Shown in pieces: positions 33,842-42,857 of a stretch of DNA of 64,000 nt (position 1 is its first letter; each line of letters begins with the position of its first letter). This DNA comes from Terriglobia bacterium. Its GTDB lineage: Bacteria; Acidobacteriota; Terriglobia; Acidiferrales; UBA7541. Position numbers and translations under genes: made by a program. The stretch covers positions 124,001 to 188,000 of the forward strand of contig JAIQEW010000004.1 in the NCBI GenBank assembly GCA_020073605.1, in the 5' to 3' direction. Below the pieces are notes generated by a model. The model ran no database searches, was not told the DNA's origin, and saw nothing but the letters and a program-made list of their open reading frames with translations.

Positions 33842-34027
33842 GTGAGCCCCAATTACTTGGTCCAGTTTGGAAAATTGCATGCGAAACGACGCATCGAAGA
33901 TTCAACCGATCCTCGTGTGACGCTCGAAATCTACAGCCACGTCATCGAGGAATCACGCCGCAGAGCCGACGAAAAAGATCAAAGTGATTTTGGACCCTTC
34001 TGGACCCCGCGAGAAAAGTATCAGTAA
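33842..34027 (+). pseudogene. Tyrosine recombinase (phage-type integrase) C-terminal remnant
   Basis: The frame ends with DPRVTLEIYSHVIEESRRRA, the typical last helix region of tyrosine recombinases, where the Tyr of IYSHV is the catalytic nucleophile. The preceding catalytic Arg and His boxes are missing. Only 61 codons remain, so it is inactive. It stops 20 nt from the 3' end of tRNA-His, the usual place for an island integrase. Confidence 0.75.
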
Positions 34028-34046
34028 GTGAATGCAATAGGTTAGT

Positions 34047-34123
34047 TGGGGTGAGCGATGGGATTTGAACCCACGACCCTCGGTGCCACAGACCGATGCT
34101 CTACCAGCTGAGCTACGCTCACC
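34047..34123 (-). tRNA. tRNA-His (GTG anticodon)
   Basis: The minus strand folds as a standard cloverleaf: the extra 5' G (position -1) at 34123, acceptor GTGAGCG/CGCTCAC, D-arm GCTCAGCTGGTAGAGC, anticodon loop CTGTGGC with GTG, T-arm GGGTTCAAATCCC, C73 and an encoded CCA. The -1 G paired with C73 is specific to tRNA-His. The 3' end faces the integrase remnant and the island at 31-34 kb. Confidence 0.95.
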
Positions 34124-34160
34124 ACCTGGGAAAAATCATAGCACGCCGTTGAGCGCGGAG

Positions 34161-35105
34161 CTACGCTTTGCGAGGGAAGGGAATTGGCGCCACGCGCTTG
34201 CGTCGCGCTGAGACTCGTCTCAAGTGAGCCCGCGCCTGATCGGCCCAGGGACCGTTGGGCGCATGTCGCAAGTAAAGTATCCACTGCTCGCGGGCCAGCC
34301 GGCGCTCTCCTCGCTTCTCGTACGCGAGTGCCAGATTGAAATGCACGTCGGCATGGGCGGGCAGCGCTCGTGCGGCGCGCCGCAAATGATCGATCGCTTC
34401 GTCGAGCTCGCCCTGCTCTTCAAGCACGCAGCCGAGGTTGTAGCGTGAGATCCCATTCAAAGGATCGAGCTGGACGGCGGAGAGAAATTCGGCGCGCGCC
34501 TCCTCGGCCCGGCCCATCTGATAGAGCGCGACTCCCAGGTTGATGTGCGCGTCCACCCATTCGGGCGCGAGATCGAGCACCTGCCGGTAGCTCTCGACCG
34601 CCTGCGGGAGCGTTTCCGGACTTGCCTCGCAATCGAGTGCCGCCTGAAAAAGCTCCTCGGGCGTCGGCCCGGTCATTTCATGGAGCTTCGCCGGCAGCAA
34701 CGCCAAATCGAAAGGGAAGACCCACTGCTGCTTGAGAGGACTAAATGGCCTTGCGGCGCCGGGAGGAATCACGAGCACGTCGCCGCCCTGGTCGAAGAAC
34801 CGCAACTCCTGAAGCGGCAGCGGCGATGCCCCGAACTGTTGCTCGATCAGTTTGACTGCGCGCCGCACTCGCCGCGCGGGGATTCGATTTTCCGTCAGCC
34901 GCTTCAGCGTGCGAAGAGCGACGAGGTCGCCAAAGCTGTAGAATCGCTCGCCCCACCGCGCCCGGGGACGCACCAGCCTCAGCCTCTCCCAATACTGCAG
35001 GCGGCTCGGCTCCACTCCTAGAATGCGTCCGACTTCTCTCCGCGTATATCGCTGCGACAAGCCGTCGACTCCCCCTGTCGGGCTGTTTCGCGAACGATTA
35101 TGCAC
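34161..35105 (-). CDS. MerR-type HTH protein with TPR repeats
   Basis: Protein of 314 residues. The N-terminal 85 residues form a MerR winged helix (RYTRREVGRILGVEPSRLQYWE, then LVALRTLKRLTENRIPARRV). A linker with a predicted beta segment follows, and residues 150-290 hold three to four tetratricopeptide repeats (WVDAHINLGVALYQMGRAEEA and NGISRYNLGCVLEEQGELDEA). MerR-TPR fusions are seen in Acidobacteriota; the TPR part probably binds a protein partner. GTG 35105 starts the frame. It is divergent from the sensor kinase at 35249. Confidence 0.85.
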   Translation of the reverse strand: MHNRSRNSPTGGVDGLSQRYTRREVGRILGVEPSRLQYWERLRLVRPRARWGERFYSFGDLVALRTLKRLTENRIPARRVRRAVKLIEQQFGASPLPLQELRFFDQGGDVLVIPPGAARPFSPLKQQWVFPFDLALLPAKLHEMTGPTPEELFQAALDCEASPETLPQAVESYRQVLDLAPEWVDAHINLGVALYQMGRAEEARAEFLSAVQLDPLNGISRYNLGCVLEEQGELDEAIDHLRRAARALPAHADVHFNLALAYEKRGERRLAREQWILYLRHAPNGPWADQARAHLRRVSARRKRVAPIPFPRKA

Positions 35106-35248
35106 CCTTTGTCAATCGTCGACACGGTTTGCTTGTGTAAAGATCCCGTCCCGAGGTCCCGGCGATTACCATAAGACGACAGCGCTCCGCGCGCGGATTG
35201 CGCGGGCGTGCGGGCTTGCTAGACTTTTAGGGAAAGCCGCACGCCACA

Positions 35249-36928
35249 ATGTCCCTAGATAACACCGGCCGCCTCTACCTGGAGCGCCAAGTCACGTTGG
35301 CTCGCGCCGTGATTGCGGCCCTCTCGCTCGTCGCCCTGCTCGAGACGTCGGGAGCGCCCGTGCGGCGCGCCTCCGTAATCGTCCTTTCGGGATATCTGAT
35401 CGTGGCGCTCGCTGCCGGGGTCGTTGAACGCTTCCTCAGCGAGAAGCGGTTTCGAATACCGCTTGCCGCCGACGTCGTGGTGCTCGCCGTATTTCTCTAC
35501 CTCACTCCTTCGGTTTCAGCCTTTTGGTTCCTTTTCCTTTTCACCGTCTTTGCCCTGGCCACGCGAGGAAACACGAGAGCCATGCTTGTGCTGGTCGGCG
35601 TGGCCACCGTGGGAATTATTGCCCGCGTTGCGGTCGAGCAGCCCTTCCGATGGCAGAGCGTGTGGCACTGGATCGCCATCGGGCTGGGTACGCTCGTGTC
35701 CGGACTCGGAATGGGTTTTCTGGGCGCGCGAGAACGGGAACACCTCGCGCGGCAGCAGTTTCTCGAAAAGATTACCGGTCTCGTGCGATTCGATCGCGGG
35801 TTGAACGAGTCGATTCGTCAGGTGCTGGGCGAAGTTGCTCTGGCGTTCGAATGCGAGCTTGCCTGTCTGGCCATCCTCGACGAAGAGCTCGAGCGGCTCT
35901 TCGTTTGGAAAGTCCGCCCGAGCGACCTCGAGCCGCGCGGCGCCGAAACGCTTCCGCAGGCGCGCTCGGAAACGTTTCTGTTCGACTGCCTGGAAATCTC
36001 GATGGCTTGGGAATTCAAGAATGGAGCCGGCGAGGGTTTCGGCTGGGACCGCCGGACCGGCGAGACTTTCCGGTCGGTGCCCCCGCCGCCAACCTCCACG
36101 CGCGAGGAGTTCGGGGCGCGGTCTTTGCTCGCGGTAACCCTGGAATCGGCCGGGAGACCGTCGGGCCGCGTCCTGCTGGTCAATCCCCAATCGCCGCGCA
36201 AGCGATTCTCCGCGGGCGATCTGCGCTGGTTCGAGCACATCGTTCGTCAGGTCGGGCCGTCTCTCGAAAACGTCTTCCTGCTTCGCAGTTTGCGGACGCG
36301 CGCGGTCGAATCGGAGCGCAGCCGTATCTCGCGCGACCTTCACGATGGCGTTCTCCAGACGCTGCTCAGTCTGAAGATTCAGCTCAACGTCCTGCGGCGC
36401 AAGCTTCCTCAGAAGCCCGACCAGGCCGGGGAGGACCTTGCGAACTTGCAGAAGACGGTGCAGCAGGAGAGCGACGAGCTCCGCCGGATGGTGACGGACT
36501 TGCGCCCGTTGCGCGTCGAGAGCGCGGACATGCGCGAACTGATGTTCGCTTTTGCGGAGCGCTTCCGCAGCGAGCACGGTCTTGCCGTCGATCTCTTCAT
36601 CGACGACCGCGATTTGCGCCTCCCGGACCGCATTTGCCGCGAACTTTTCCAGATTTACAGAGAGTCACTACACAACGTAAAAAAGCATGCGCACGCCAGC
36701 CACGTCGTGGTAAAACTAGAGCAAGACGAGGCGCGCGTTTTTCTCTTTGTGGATGACAACGGCCGGGGATTTAGTTTCTCCGGACGCTACACAAGCGAGG
36801 AACTGGACCAGTTGCGTCTCGGGCCGATTTCGATCAAGGAACGCACGCGGAGCGTGGGTGGAACGCTGACGGTGGAATCGAATCCTGGTCACGGGGCGCG
36901 TCTAACCGTAGAAATTCCATTGAGTTAA
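35249..36928 (+). CDS. Sensor histidine kinase, NarL-system type
   Basis: Membrane sensor kinase of 559 residues. Five or six N-terminal membrane helices fill residues 15-155. A GAF-like domain follows (about 170-340), then HisKA_3 with ERSRISRDLHDGVLQTLLSL holding the phosphorylated His. The HATPase domain has IYRESLHNVKKHAHA, VDDNGRGFSF and GPISIKERTRSVGG. It starts at ATG 35249 and lies one base before its response regulator, so they form one operon. The signal is unknown. Confidence 0.92.
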   Translation: MSLDNTGRLYLERQVTLARAVIAALSLVALLETSGAPVRRASVIVLSGYLIVALAAGVVERFLSEKRFRIPLAADVVVLAVFLYLTPSVSAFWFLFLFTVFALATRGNTRAMLVLVGVATVGIIARVAVEQPFRWQSVWHWIAIGLGTLVSGLGMGFLGAREREHLARQQFLEKITGLVRFDRGLNESIRQVLGEVALAFECELACLAILDEELERLFVWKVRPSDLEPRGAETLPQARSETFLFDCLEISMAWEFKNGAGEGFGWDRRTGETFRSVPPPPTSTREEFGARSLLAVTLESAGRPSGRVLLVNPQSPRKRFSAGDLRWFEHIVRQVGPSLENVFLLRSLRTRAVESERSRISRDLHDGVLQTLLSLKIQLNVLRRKLPQKPDQAGEDLANLQKTVQQESDELRRMVTDLRPLRVESADMRELMFAFAERFRSEHGLAVDLFIDDRDLRLPDRICRELFQIYRESLHNVKKHAHASHVVVKLEQDEARVFLFVDDNGRGFSFSGRYTSEELDQLRLGPISIKERTRSVGGTLTVESNPGHGARLTVEIPLS

Positions 36929-36929
36929 C

Positions 36930-37595
36930 ATGACGAAAGCAAAACAGGTCATTCGGATCCTGGTTGCGGACGACCACGCGATCTTTCGCGACGGTCTCCG
37001 CAAGCTGCTCGAGGTCGCTGACGACGTGCAGATCGTCGGCGAAGCCTCCAATGGCGTGGAGTGCACCAAAATGCTCGCCAAGTTCAAGCCCGATATCCTC
37101 CTCCTCGACCTCCGCATGCCTGAAAAAGACGGCCTTGGCGTCCTCGAAGAGGTCAATTTCGATACTCTTCCCACGCGGGTGATTGTTCTCACGGCGGCCG
37201 AGGACGATCGCGACGTGGTTCGCGCCATGCGCCTGGGCGCGCGCGGCGTCGTCCTGAAGCAATCGGCCAGCGACCTGTTGCTCAAGAGCATTCGCAAGGT
37301 TTACGACGGCGAAATCTGGCTCGATAATCGCATGACGGCTGAAGTAATCGACGCCTTCAAGAAGTCTTCTGAATCCGGCCAGCGCCGCGAAAAGCCTCTC
37401 CTGAGCGAGCGCGAAAAAGAGATCGTCCAGCTTGTCGCCCAGGGCTTCCGGAACCGCGAAATCGGCGAGAAGCTCTTTATCAGCGAGCAGACTGTCAAAA
37501 ACCACTTGCACAACATCTTCGACAAACTCGGCGTTTCCGACCGTCTGGAACTGGCCCTGTACGCCATTCACCACCGCTTGATCGATCAGGCCTGA
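36930..37595 (+). CDS. NarL/FixJ-type response regulator
   Basis: Response regulator of 221 residues. The receiver domain has ILVADDHAIFRDGLRKLLE with the acidic pair and DILLLDLRMPEKDG with the phosphorylated Asp. Residues 150-215 form a LuxR-type HTH (LSEREKEIVQLVAQGFRNRE, then ISEQTVKNHLHNIFDKLGV). It is the partner of the kinase directly upstream. The target genes are not visible here; the PilZ gene follows after 206 nt. Confidence 0.95.
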   Translation: MTKAKQVIRILVADDHAIFRDGLRKLLEVADDVQIVGEASNGVECTKMLAKFKPDILLLDLRMPEKDGLGVLEEVNFDTLPTRVIVLTAAEDDRDVVRAMRLGARGVVLKQSASDLLLKSIRKVYDGEIWLDNRMTAEVIDAFKKSSESGQRREKPLLSEREKEIVQLVAQGFRNREIGEKLFISEQTVKNHLHNIFDKLGVSDRLELALYAIHHRLIDQA

Positions 37596-37801
37596 TCTCT
37601 CTGCAAAGTAGGGTCTTCCGCCCGCCTGCCGTCCGCACGTTTTGATCCTCTCCCTTGACAATTTCTTGGCAGCGTCCCGCACCTCAATCGCACTAGTACT
37701 TGTGTACCAACGAAGGCCTGGATAATTGGCTCTCTCGCTCTATTGGTTTGGATCAGGCCCCCAGCCTATTCTGAGGCCCATACTTGGAAGGAGTGTTTAC
37801 T

Positions 37802-38137
37802 GTGTCCTTGAGAGAGAGACGTGTATCGCGGCGTTTTCTGATGCGTTTGCCGCTGACGGTCCGTTGGACCGATGAGAATGTCGTGGGCGAGGCCTCCACG
37901 GAATCGCGAGAGGTAAGCTCCCGCGGCCTCTATTTCCACCTGCCCAAGGGATTGAAGAGCGGATCGCCGGTCGAAATTGTCATGACCCTTCCCCACGAGT
38001 TGACCCAGGCTGGGCCGGTTCGCGTCCGGTGCCTCGGACGCGTTCTGCGCAGCAGTCAGGAAAACTCGGGCGAAATGGGCGTGGCGGCGGCCATCGAGCG
38101 CTACGAGTTCATGCGGAACGGCGAAAACGCCGCATAA
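37802..38137 (+). CDS. PilZ domain protein
   Basis: Protein of about 111 residues consisting of one PilZ domain. The cyclic-di-GMP contacts RERRVSRRF near the start (RxxxR) and a VSSRGLYF turn (in place of DxSxxG) are both visible; the Asp of the second motif is replaced by Glu/Val, so binding may be altered. GTG 37802 is chosen because AAGGAG lies eight bases upstream. A terminator follows. It is a likely single-gene c-di-GMP effector. Confidence 0.82.
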   Translation: MSLRERRVSRRFLMRLPLTVRWTDENVVGEASTESREVSSRGLYFHLPKGLKSGSPVEIVMTLPHELTQAGPVRVRCLGRVLRSSQENSGEMGVAAAIERYEFMRNGENAA

Positions 38138-38176
38138 CAGGTTCTTACCCAGACCCTGCGGAGATGGGTGAGAAAA

Positions 38177-38221
38177 GGCCGGGCGGCTTGGGTCCCTCAG
38201 CCTAGCCCCCGGCCACTTTTT
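38177..38221 (+). terminator. Rho-independent terminator after the PilZ gene
   Basis: GGCCGGG (38177-38183) pairs with CCCCGGCC (38207-38214), followed by an A and a run of five T. It separates the PilZ gene from the sulfate operon. Confidence 0.7.
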
Positions 38222-38328
38222 CCCTGCCACGAACTCATAATGTCGTCATTCTAAGTTCTGTTCCCGCCCCACACGCCCCGCCGCGTCTGATTGAGCTCAT
38301 CCCGGATTGGCGGCCTCCGAATCTTTGC

Positions 38329-38356
38329 TTGACAAAGTCTATTAGCTTGGTAGACT
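38329..38356 (+). promoter_or_regulatory. Promoter with overlapping inverted repeat for the Rrf2/sulfate operon
   Basis: TTGACA (38329-38334) and TAGACT (38351-38356) are separated by 16 bases, a good sigma-70-type promoter. Between and over them lies AGTCTA-N9-TAGACT, a perfect 6-bp inverted repeat. It covers the -10 box, as expected for autorepression by the Rrf2 regulator that starts at 38387. The operator role is inference. Confidence 0.6.
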
Positions 38357-38386
38357 TTCTCTGGTTAGTAGGGAATAGACGCCACT

Positions 38387-38800
38387 ATGAAAATCTCTCA
38401 ACGAGGACTGTACGCATTGCAGGCGCTGACCGTGCTCGCGGAGCATCCCACTGGCGTCGTCAAGATCAAGGACATCGCCGCCCAGGAAGACCTGCCGGAA
38501 AAGTTTCTCGAGGCGATCCTTCTGGAGCTCAAGCGCGCACGGATTGTAGACAGCGTCCGCGGCGCTCATGGCGGCTACCAGTTGAAGCGGCCGCCAGCGA
38601 AGATTTCATTGGGCGAAGTGATCCGCAGGATTGATGGTCCGCTCGCTCCCTTTGAAGACGCCGAGTCTCTGCGCCGGCGTGTGAACAGCGATCCCAGGCA
38701 CCGTCCTTTATTCCGCGTTCTTTTGGACGTCCGGAATGCCACCGCTGGCATCCTGGACCACACCTCCCTCTCAGATCTGTGTTGTCGTAGCCGCAACTAA
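38387..38800 (+). CDS. Rrf2 family regulator, CymR-like
   Basis: Regulator of 137 residues. MKISQRGLYALQALTVLAEH and the winged helix KIKDIAAQEDLPEKFLEAILLELKRARIVDSVRGAHGGY are typical of Rrf2. The three cysteines that bind an iron-sulfur cluster in IscR/NsrR are missing from the expected loop; only a CC pair near the C-terminus exists. It therefore resembles the cluster-free CymR group that senses cysteine supply, and the downstream sulfate importer supports that. ATG 38387. Confidence 0.88.
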   Translation: MKISQRGLYALQALTVLAEHPTGVVKIKDIAAQEDLPEKFLEAILLELKRARIVDSVRGAHGGYQLKRPPAKISLGEVIRRIDGPLAPFEDAESLRRRVNSDPRHRPLFRVLLDVRNATAGILDHTSLSDLCCRSRN

Positions 38801-38973
38801 GTTCCCGTCGCAGTAAACCCGTTACCAAGCATTTCGAGAGATTTCACATTTTGGCCCCCGTCCAGCGGGCCCAAACGAGATCGACCCAACCCGCACGATG
38901 GGAGGGATGGCGGATCTAGGCCAGCCGACCAGCGCGTTGCAGGCTTGAAGCCAAAAACTTTCAGGAGATTTCA

Positions 38974-40710
38974 ATGTCGATAGATAGAAAAGACAGTCCG
39001 AAACGAATTGCCATTGCGCTGCTGGTTGCCCTTAGCGCAATCACACCTGCCTGGGCCAAGCCGGGAGGGGAGGGTTCCGCAGCCACCACGAATGCTGCGG
39101 AATCAGCAAAGGCCACGGCCGCGAATCCTTCGCCCGCTTCGCCGCTTGTGCTCGAACTGGAGCAATTGAGGGAAAGCCTTCAAGCCCAGGCTCAGAAGTT
39201 CGCCGAACACAGCCAGGAGCTTGACTCAGAGCGCGCGGCGCTGCACGAACAGCTTGACCGCATCGCGGCGCTCGAGGCAAAACTGGGCGTCGTACCGGAT
39301 GCCGCCGCTTCTTCCGCGGCTTCCACTGCAATCGCCACCGCCACTGCCGCACCGATCGGGTCCGCGGATCAGCCCGCCCAGGTCCAAACTCCGCAGGATT
39401 GGTCGACAAGAATCAGCAACTTGGAAAATTCGGCGAAGAAATTCGGACCCTTCACGCTCAGCGGAGACTTTCGATTGCGGGACGAACCTTTCTTTGGAGG
39501 CCCCGCTGATCATTCGCTTGATCGGCACCGGGCACGGTATCGCTTGCGATTCAACGTTGACACCAAACTCAACGACGACGTTACCGGTGGGTTCACGCTT
39601 GCATCGGGTGATGTGAACGATCCAATCTCCACCAATCAGAACGTGAGCGGCTTTTATACTCGGAAGCCATTCTTCATCGACAGGGCCTATGTCACTTACA
39701 GCCCCCACGAGTTCAAAGAGCTCACGCTGACGGGCGGAAAGTTTGCCTATCCCTGGTACAACACCGAACTCACCTGGGATAAAGACCTCAATCCGGAGGG
39801 ACTCGCGCAGACGCTGGCGTTCAATCTGGATTCCGCGCCCGTGCTCAAGAGGGTCGCGTTCGTGGGTTTCGAATTGCCATTCACCGAGGCCGCGCGCGCT
39901 TCTTCGACGAACAAAAGCATCGTTGAAAGCGTCGTCTACGGCGGTCAACTGCAAACGACTTGGCAACTCGCATCCTGGCTGAAGTTTGGCGCGTATTCAG
40001 GATTCTACAATTTTCATCACGCCGATCCGATCGCCCTCGCTTTAGCAAGAGCCAGTTCGAAGAACCCCCAGACTCCTTTGTCGGGTGTCCTTCCACTTCA
40101 ATCGAGCAACGGCATACAGAATTCGGTCGTGACGACGACCTCTACGAACGTCGTGACGATCGCCGGGACATCCTATCCCACGGGCGTAACCAGCGTCACG
40201 AACGCGCAGTTTGCGTCGAAATTCGGGCTGCTCGATTCGCTGGCCCGTTTCGACATTACGACGCCCTCGGAGAAGTGGCCCATCGCCTTCATCGGCGACT
40301 ACGTTCAAAACACCGAGGCGTGCGCGAATGTGAACAACATCGTCGCCAAGCCGGCGAACACCGCATCGATTCAGTACACGCAGACAACCAACTTCGCCTG
40401 CAATCCGCATCAACGCCGCGGTTACTGGGGAGAGGCTCAGGTGGGGCGCGCCAAGAAACGCGGGGACTGGCAGTTCGATTACGCCCGCATCTTCATCGAG
40501 CGGGAAGCTGTGTTGTCGAATTTCGACTACAGCGAATTGCGCCAGGGAAGCAACGTGACCGAGCACCGCGCGAGCGTCCTCTACCAGGCCTATCCCAATG
40601 TTCAGCTCTCTTTCACGGGACTGTTTGGCCGCCCGCTCAATTTCGGGAGCACGAAACCGCCCGAGAATATCCTCTCGCGGCTTCAGTTCGATGTGCTCTA
40701 CACGTTCTAG
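38974..40710 (+). CDS. Outer-membrane porin with N-terminal coiled coil
   Basis: Exported beta-barrel protein of 578 residues. A signal peptide ends at AWA. Residues 55-105 form a coiled coil (LELEQLRESLQAQAQKFAEH) as in SlyB/OprO-like porins that anchor to the cell wall. The barrel region starts at GPFTLSGDFRLRDEP, continues with alternating strands, and ends in the classic terminal Phe (DVLYTF). Its position between the Rrf2 regulator and the sulfate-binding protein suggests it admits sulfate or a sulfonate across the outer membrane. SD AGGAGA precedes ATG 38974. Confidence 0.8.
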   Translation: MSIDRKDSPKRIAIALLVALSAITPAWAKPGGEGSAATTNAAESAKATAANPSPASPLVLELEQLRESLQAQAQKFAEHSQELDSERAALHEQLDRIAALEAKLGVVPDAAASSAASTAIATATAAPIGSADQPAQVQTPQDWSTRISNLENSAKKFGPFTLSGDFRLRDEPFFGGPADHSLDRHRARYRLRFNVDTKLNDDVTGGFTLASGDVNDPISTNQNVSGFYTRKPFFIDRAYVTYSPHEFKELTLTGGKFAYPWYNTELTWDKDLNPEGLAQTLAFNLDSAPVLKRVAFVGFELPFTEAARASSTNKSIVESVVYGGQLQTTWQLASWLKFGAYSGFYNFHHADPIALALARASSKNPQTPLSGVLPLQSSNGIQNSVVTTTSTNVVTIAGTSYPTGVTSVTNAQFASKFGLLDSLARFDITTPSEKWPIAFIGDYVQNTEACANVNNIVAKPANTASIQYTQTTNFACNPHQRRGYWGEAQVGRAKKRGDWQFDYARIFIEREAVLSNFDYSELRQGSNVTEHRASVLYQAYPNVQLSFTGLFGRPLNFGSTKPPENILSRLQFDVLYTF

Positions 40711-40767
40711 GGCGAAAGCGTCATGAGAACACACACCAACATTGCTAGCACAAAGGAGAACCGGAAC

Positions 40768-41790
40768 ATGAAGTCCGCGTATAGGAAACTGTGGGTTTTC
40801 GCCGTCGTCATCGGCTTCGCACTGAGCCTGACCCGCCCCGTCCACGCCCAGGGCTCGGCAACGCTTTTGAACGTCTCGTACGATCCGACGCGCGAGCTCT
40901 ATCAGGACTACAACGCAGCCTTCGCGAAATATTGGAAGGCGAAAACGGGGCAAGACATCAAGGTTCAGCAATCGCATGGCGGCTCGGGCGCTCAGGCCCG
41001 CGCCGTCATCGATGGGTTGCAGGCGGACGTCGTGACGCTGGCGTTGGCCTACGACATCGACGCCATCTCCGAGAAGGCCAAGCTGCTCCCCGCCAACTGG
41101 CAATCCCGGTTGCCGAACAACAGCACGCCCTACACCTCGACGATCGTTTTCCTGGTTCGCAAGGGCAACCCGAAGAACATCAAGGATTGGGACGACGTTG
41201 TGAAACCGGGAGTCGCGGTCATCACGCCGAATCCCAAGACGTCCGGAGGCGCGCGCTGGGCCTACTTGGCAGCCTGGGGCTACGCGTATCTCAAATCTGG
41301 AAAAAGTGACGCCGCAGCGAAGGATTTCGTCACGCACCTCTATAAGAACGTCCCGGTCCTCGATTCAGGCGCGCGCGGCTCCACCACCACGTTCGTCGAG
41401 CGGGGAATCGGCGACGTTCTGCTGGCTTGGGAAAATGAGGCACTTCTCTCCGTGAAGGAGCTGGGACCCGACAAGTTCCAGATTGTCGTGCCCTCTCAGA
41501 GCATCCTCGCGGAGCCGCCCGTCTCGGTGGTTGATCAGGTCGTGGACCGCAAGGGCACCCGGACCGTTGTCGAGGCCTACCTCCAGTACCTCTACACGCC
41601 CGAAGGACAGGAGATCGCTGCCAGGAATTTCTACCGGCCGCGGCTTGACACAGTGGCCAAGAAATATGCCTCGACGTTTCCCAAGATAAAGCTGTTCACG
41701 CTCGGGGAAGTCGTCGGCGACTGGCACAAAACCCAGAGCGTTCATTTTGCCGATGGAGGAGTGTTCGACCAGATCTACCAGCCGAAGTAG
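40768..41790 (+). CDS. cysP: Sulfate ABC transporter substrate-binding protein
   Basis: Periplasmic binding protein of 340 residues with signal peptide ending [48 protein letters not shown], and VLLAWENEA are diagnostic for the sulfate/thiosulfate-binding Sbp/CysP family. ATG 40768 is preceded by AAAGGAGA; the earlier frame from 40723 would place the signal peptide behind 15 polar residues. It delivers sulfate to CysTW. Sbp and CysP cannot be separated with certainty from sequence. Confidence 0.93.
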   Translation: MKSAYRKLWVFAVVIGFALSLTRPVHAQGSATLLNVSYDPTRELYQDYNAAFAKYWKAKTGQDIKVQQSHGGSGAQARAVIDGLQADVVTLALAYDIDAISEKAKLLPANWQSRLPNNSTPYTSTIVFLVRKGNPKNIKDWDDVVKPGVAVITPNPKTSGGARWAYLAAWGYAYLKSGKSDAAAKDFVTHLYKNVPVLDSGARGSTTTFVERGIGDVLLAWENEALLSVKELGPDKFQIVVPSQSILAEPPVSVVDQVVDRKGTRTVVEAYLQYLYTPEGQEIAARNFYRPRLDTVAKKYASTFPKIKLFTLGEVVGDWHKTQSVHFADGGVFDQIYQPK

Positions 41791-41925
41791 TTGTGAATTG
41801 CACCAGGATCACCCAATGAGTTGAGCAAGGAGCGGATCGTCAGGGGCCGTGGCAGCTTTGCGGCCTCTGGCGGTTTTGTCGCGCTGGCGATCCATTCCTA
41901 GATTTGTGGGCGGAGGCAGGATTTC

Positions 41926-42828
41926 ATGGCTGTGATTTTCAAGCAAAAGAGCATTTTGCCCGGCTTCGGTCTGGCGCTGGGCTTCACCATGTTCTATTTG
42001 TCCCTGATTGTTCTGATCCCGCTCTCGGCCACATTCTGGAAGACCTCCACGCTGACCTGGCACCAGTTCTGGCACGTGGTGGCCTCTCCGCGGGCGATGG
42101 CTTCCTACCGCCTCAGTTTCGGCGCCTCGTTGATCGGCGCGTTCATCAATCTGTTTTTCGGCGTGCTCGTGGCCTGGGTGTTGGTGCGCTACAGCTTTCC
42201 GCTGAAGCGCCTGTTCGACTCGTTGATCGATCTGCCTTTTGCCCTGCCGACGGCGGTCGCGGGCATCGCTCTCACTACGGTCTATGCCCCCAACGGTTGG
42301 CTCGGGCGGCCTCTGGAATCGATCGGGGTTCACGCGGCTTATACGCGACTGGGAGTAACGATCGCGCTCACGTTCATCGGATTGCCGTTCGTCGTGCGGA
42401 CCGTGCAGCCCGTGCTGGGGGACCTCGACAAGGAATTGGAAGAGGCGGCGGCAAGTCTCGGCGCGGGGCGCTGGCAAACGTTCACTCGCGTGTTGCTCCC
42501 AGCGATTCTGCCGGCGGCGATCACCGGCTTCACCATGGCGTTCGCGCGAGCGGTGGGCGAATACGGCTCCGTAATTTTCATCGCAGGGAACATGCCGATG
42601 CGTACCGAGATTACGCCGCTCCTGATCATTACCAGATTGCAGGAATACGACTACGCCGGCGCGACGGCCATCGCCGTGGCAATGCTCGTCGTTTCGTTCG
42701 TATTGTTGCTGGCGATCAATCTTCTCCAGCGATGGAGCAGCGGCCGGCGAGGAAGGGAATCATCGCAGGAGTCCGCATTTCTGGGCGCAACCCTCAAGCC
42801 GGTTTTAGGCCGGGGGGAGGGCCAGTAA
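41926..42828 (+). CDS. cysT: Sulfate ABC transporter permease CysT
   Basis: Inner-membrane permease of 300 residues with six helices. LPGFGLALGFTMFYLSLIVLIPL is the first helix, and the EAA loop is ELEEAAASLGAGRWQTFTRVLLP, which contacts CysA. GEYGSVIFIAGNMPMRTEI is typical of CysT (CysU). SD GGAGG lies nine bases before ATG 41926. It forms a heterodimer with CysW encoded 29 nt downstream. Confidence 0.95.
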   Translation: MAVIFKQKSILPGFGLALGFTMFYLSLIVLIPLSATFWKTSTLTWHQFWHVVASPRAMASYRLSFGASLIGAFINLFFGVLVAWVLVRYSFPLKRLFDSLIDLPFALPTAVAGIALTTVYAPNGWLGRPLESIGVHAAYTRLGVTIALTFIGLPFVVRTVQPVLGDLDKELEEAAASLGAGRWQTFTRVLLPAILPAAITGFTMAFARAVGEYGSVIFIAGNMPMRTEITPLLIITRLQEYDYAGATAIAVAMLVVSFVLLLAINLLQRWSSGRRGRESSQESAFLGATLKPVLGRGEGQ

Positions 42829-42857
42829 GGCGCTCCAGGCGCCCGAAGAATCCGCCA

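Noticed and set aside
41904..42857. Long upstream extension of the cysW frame
   Set aside because: It overlaps cysT in a different register; the conserved cysW sequence starts at 42858.
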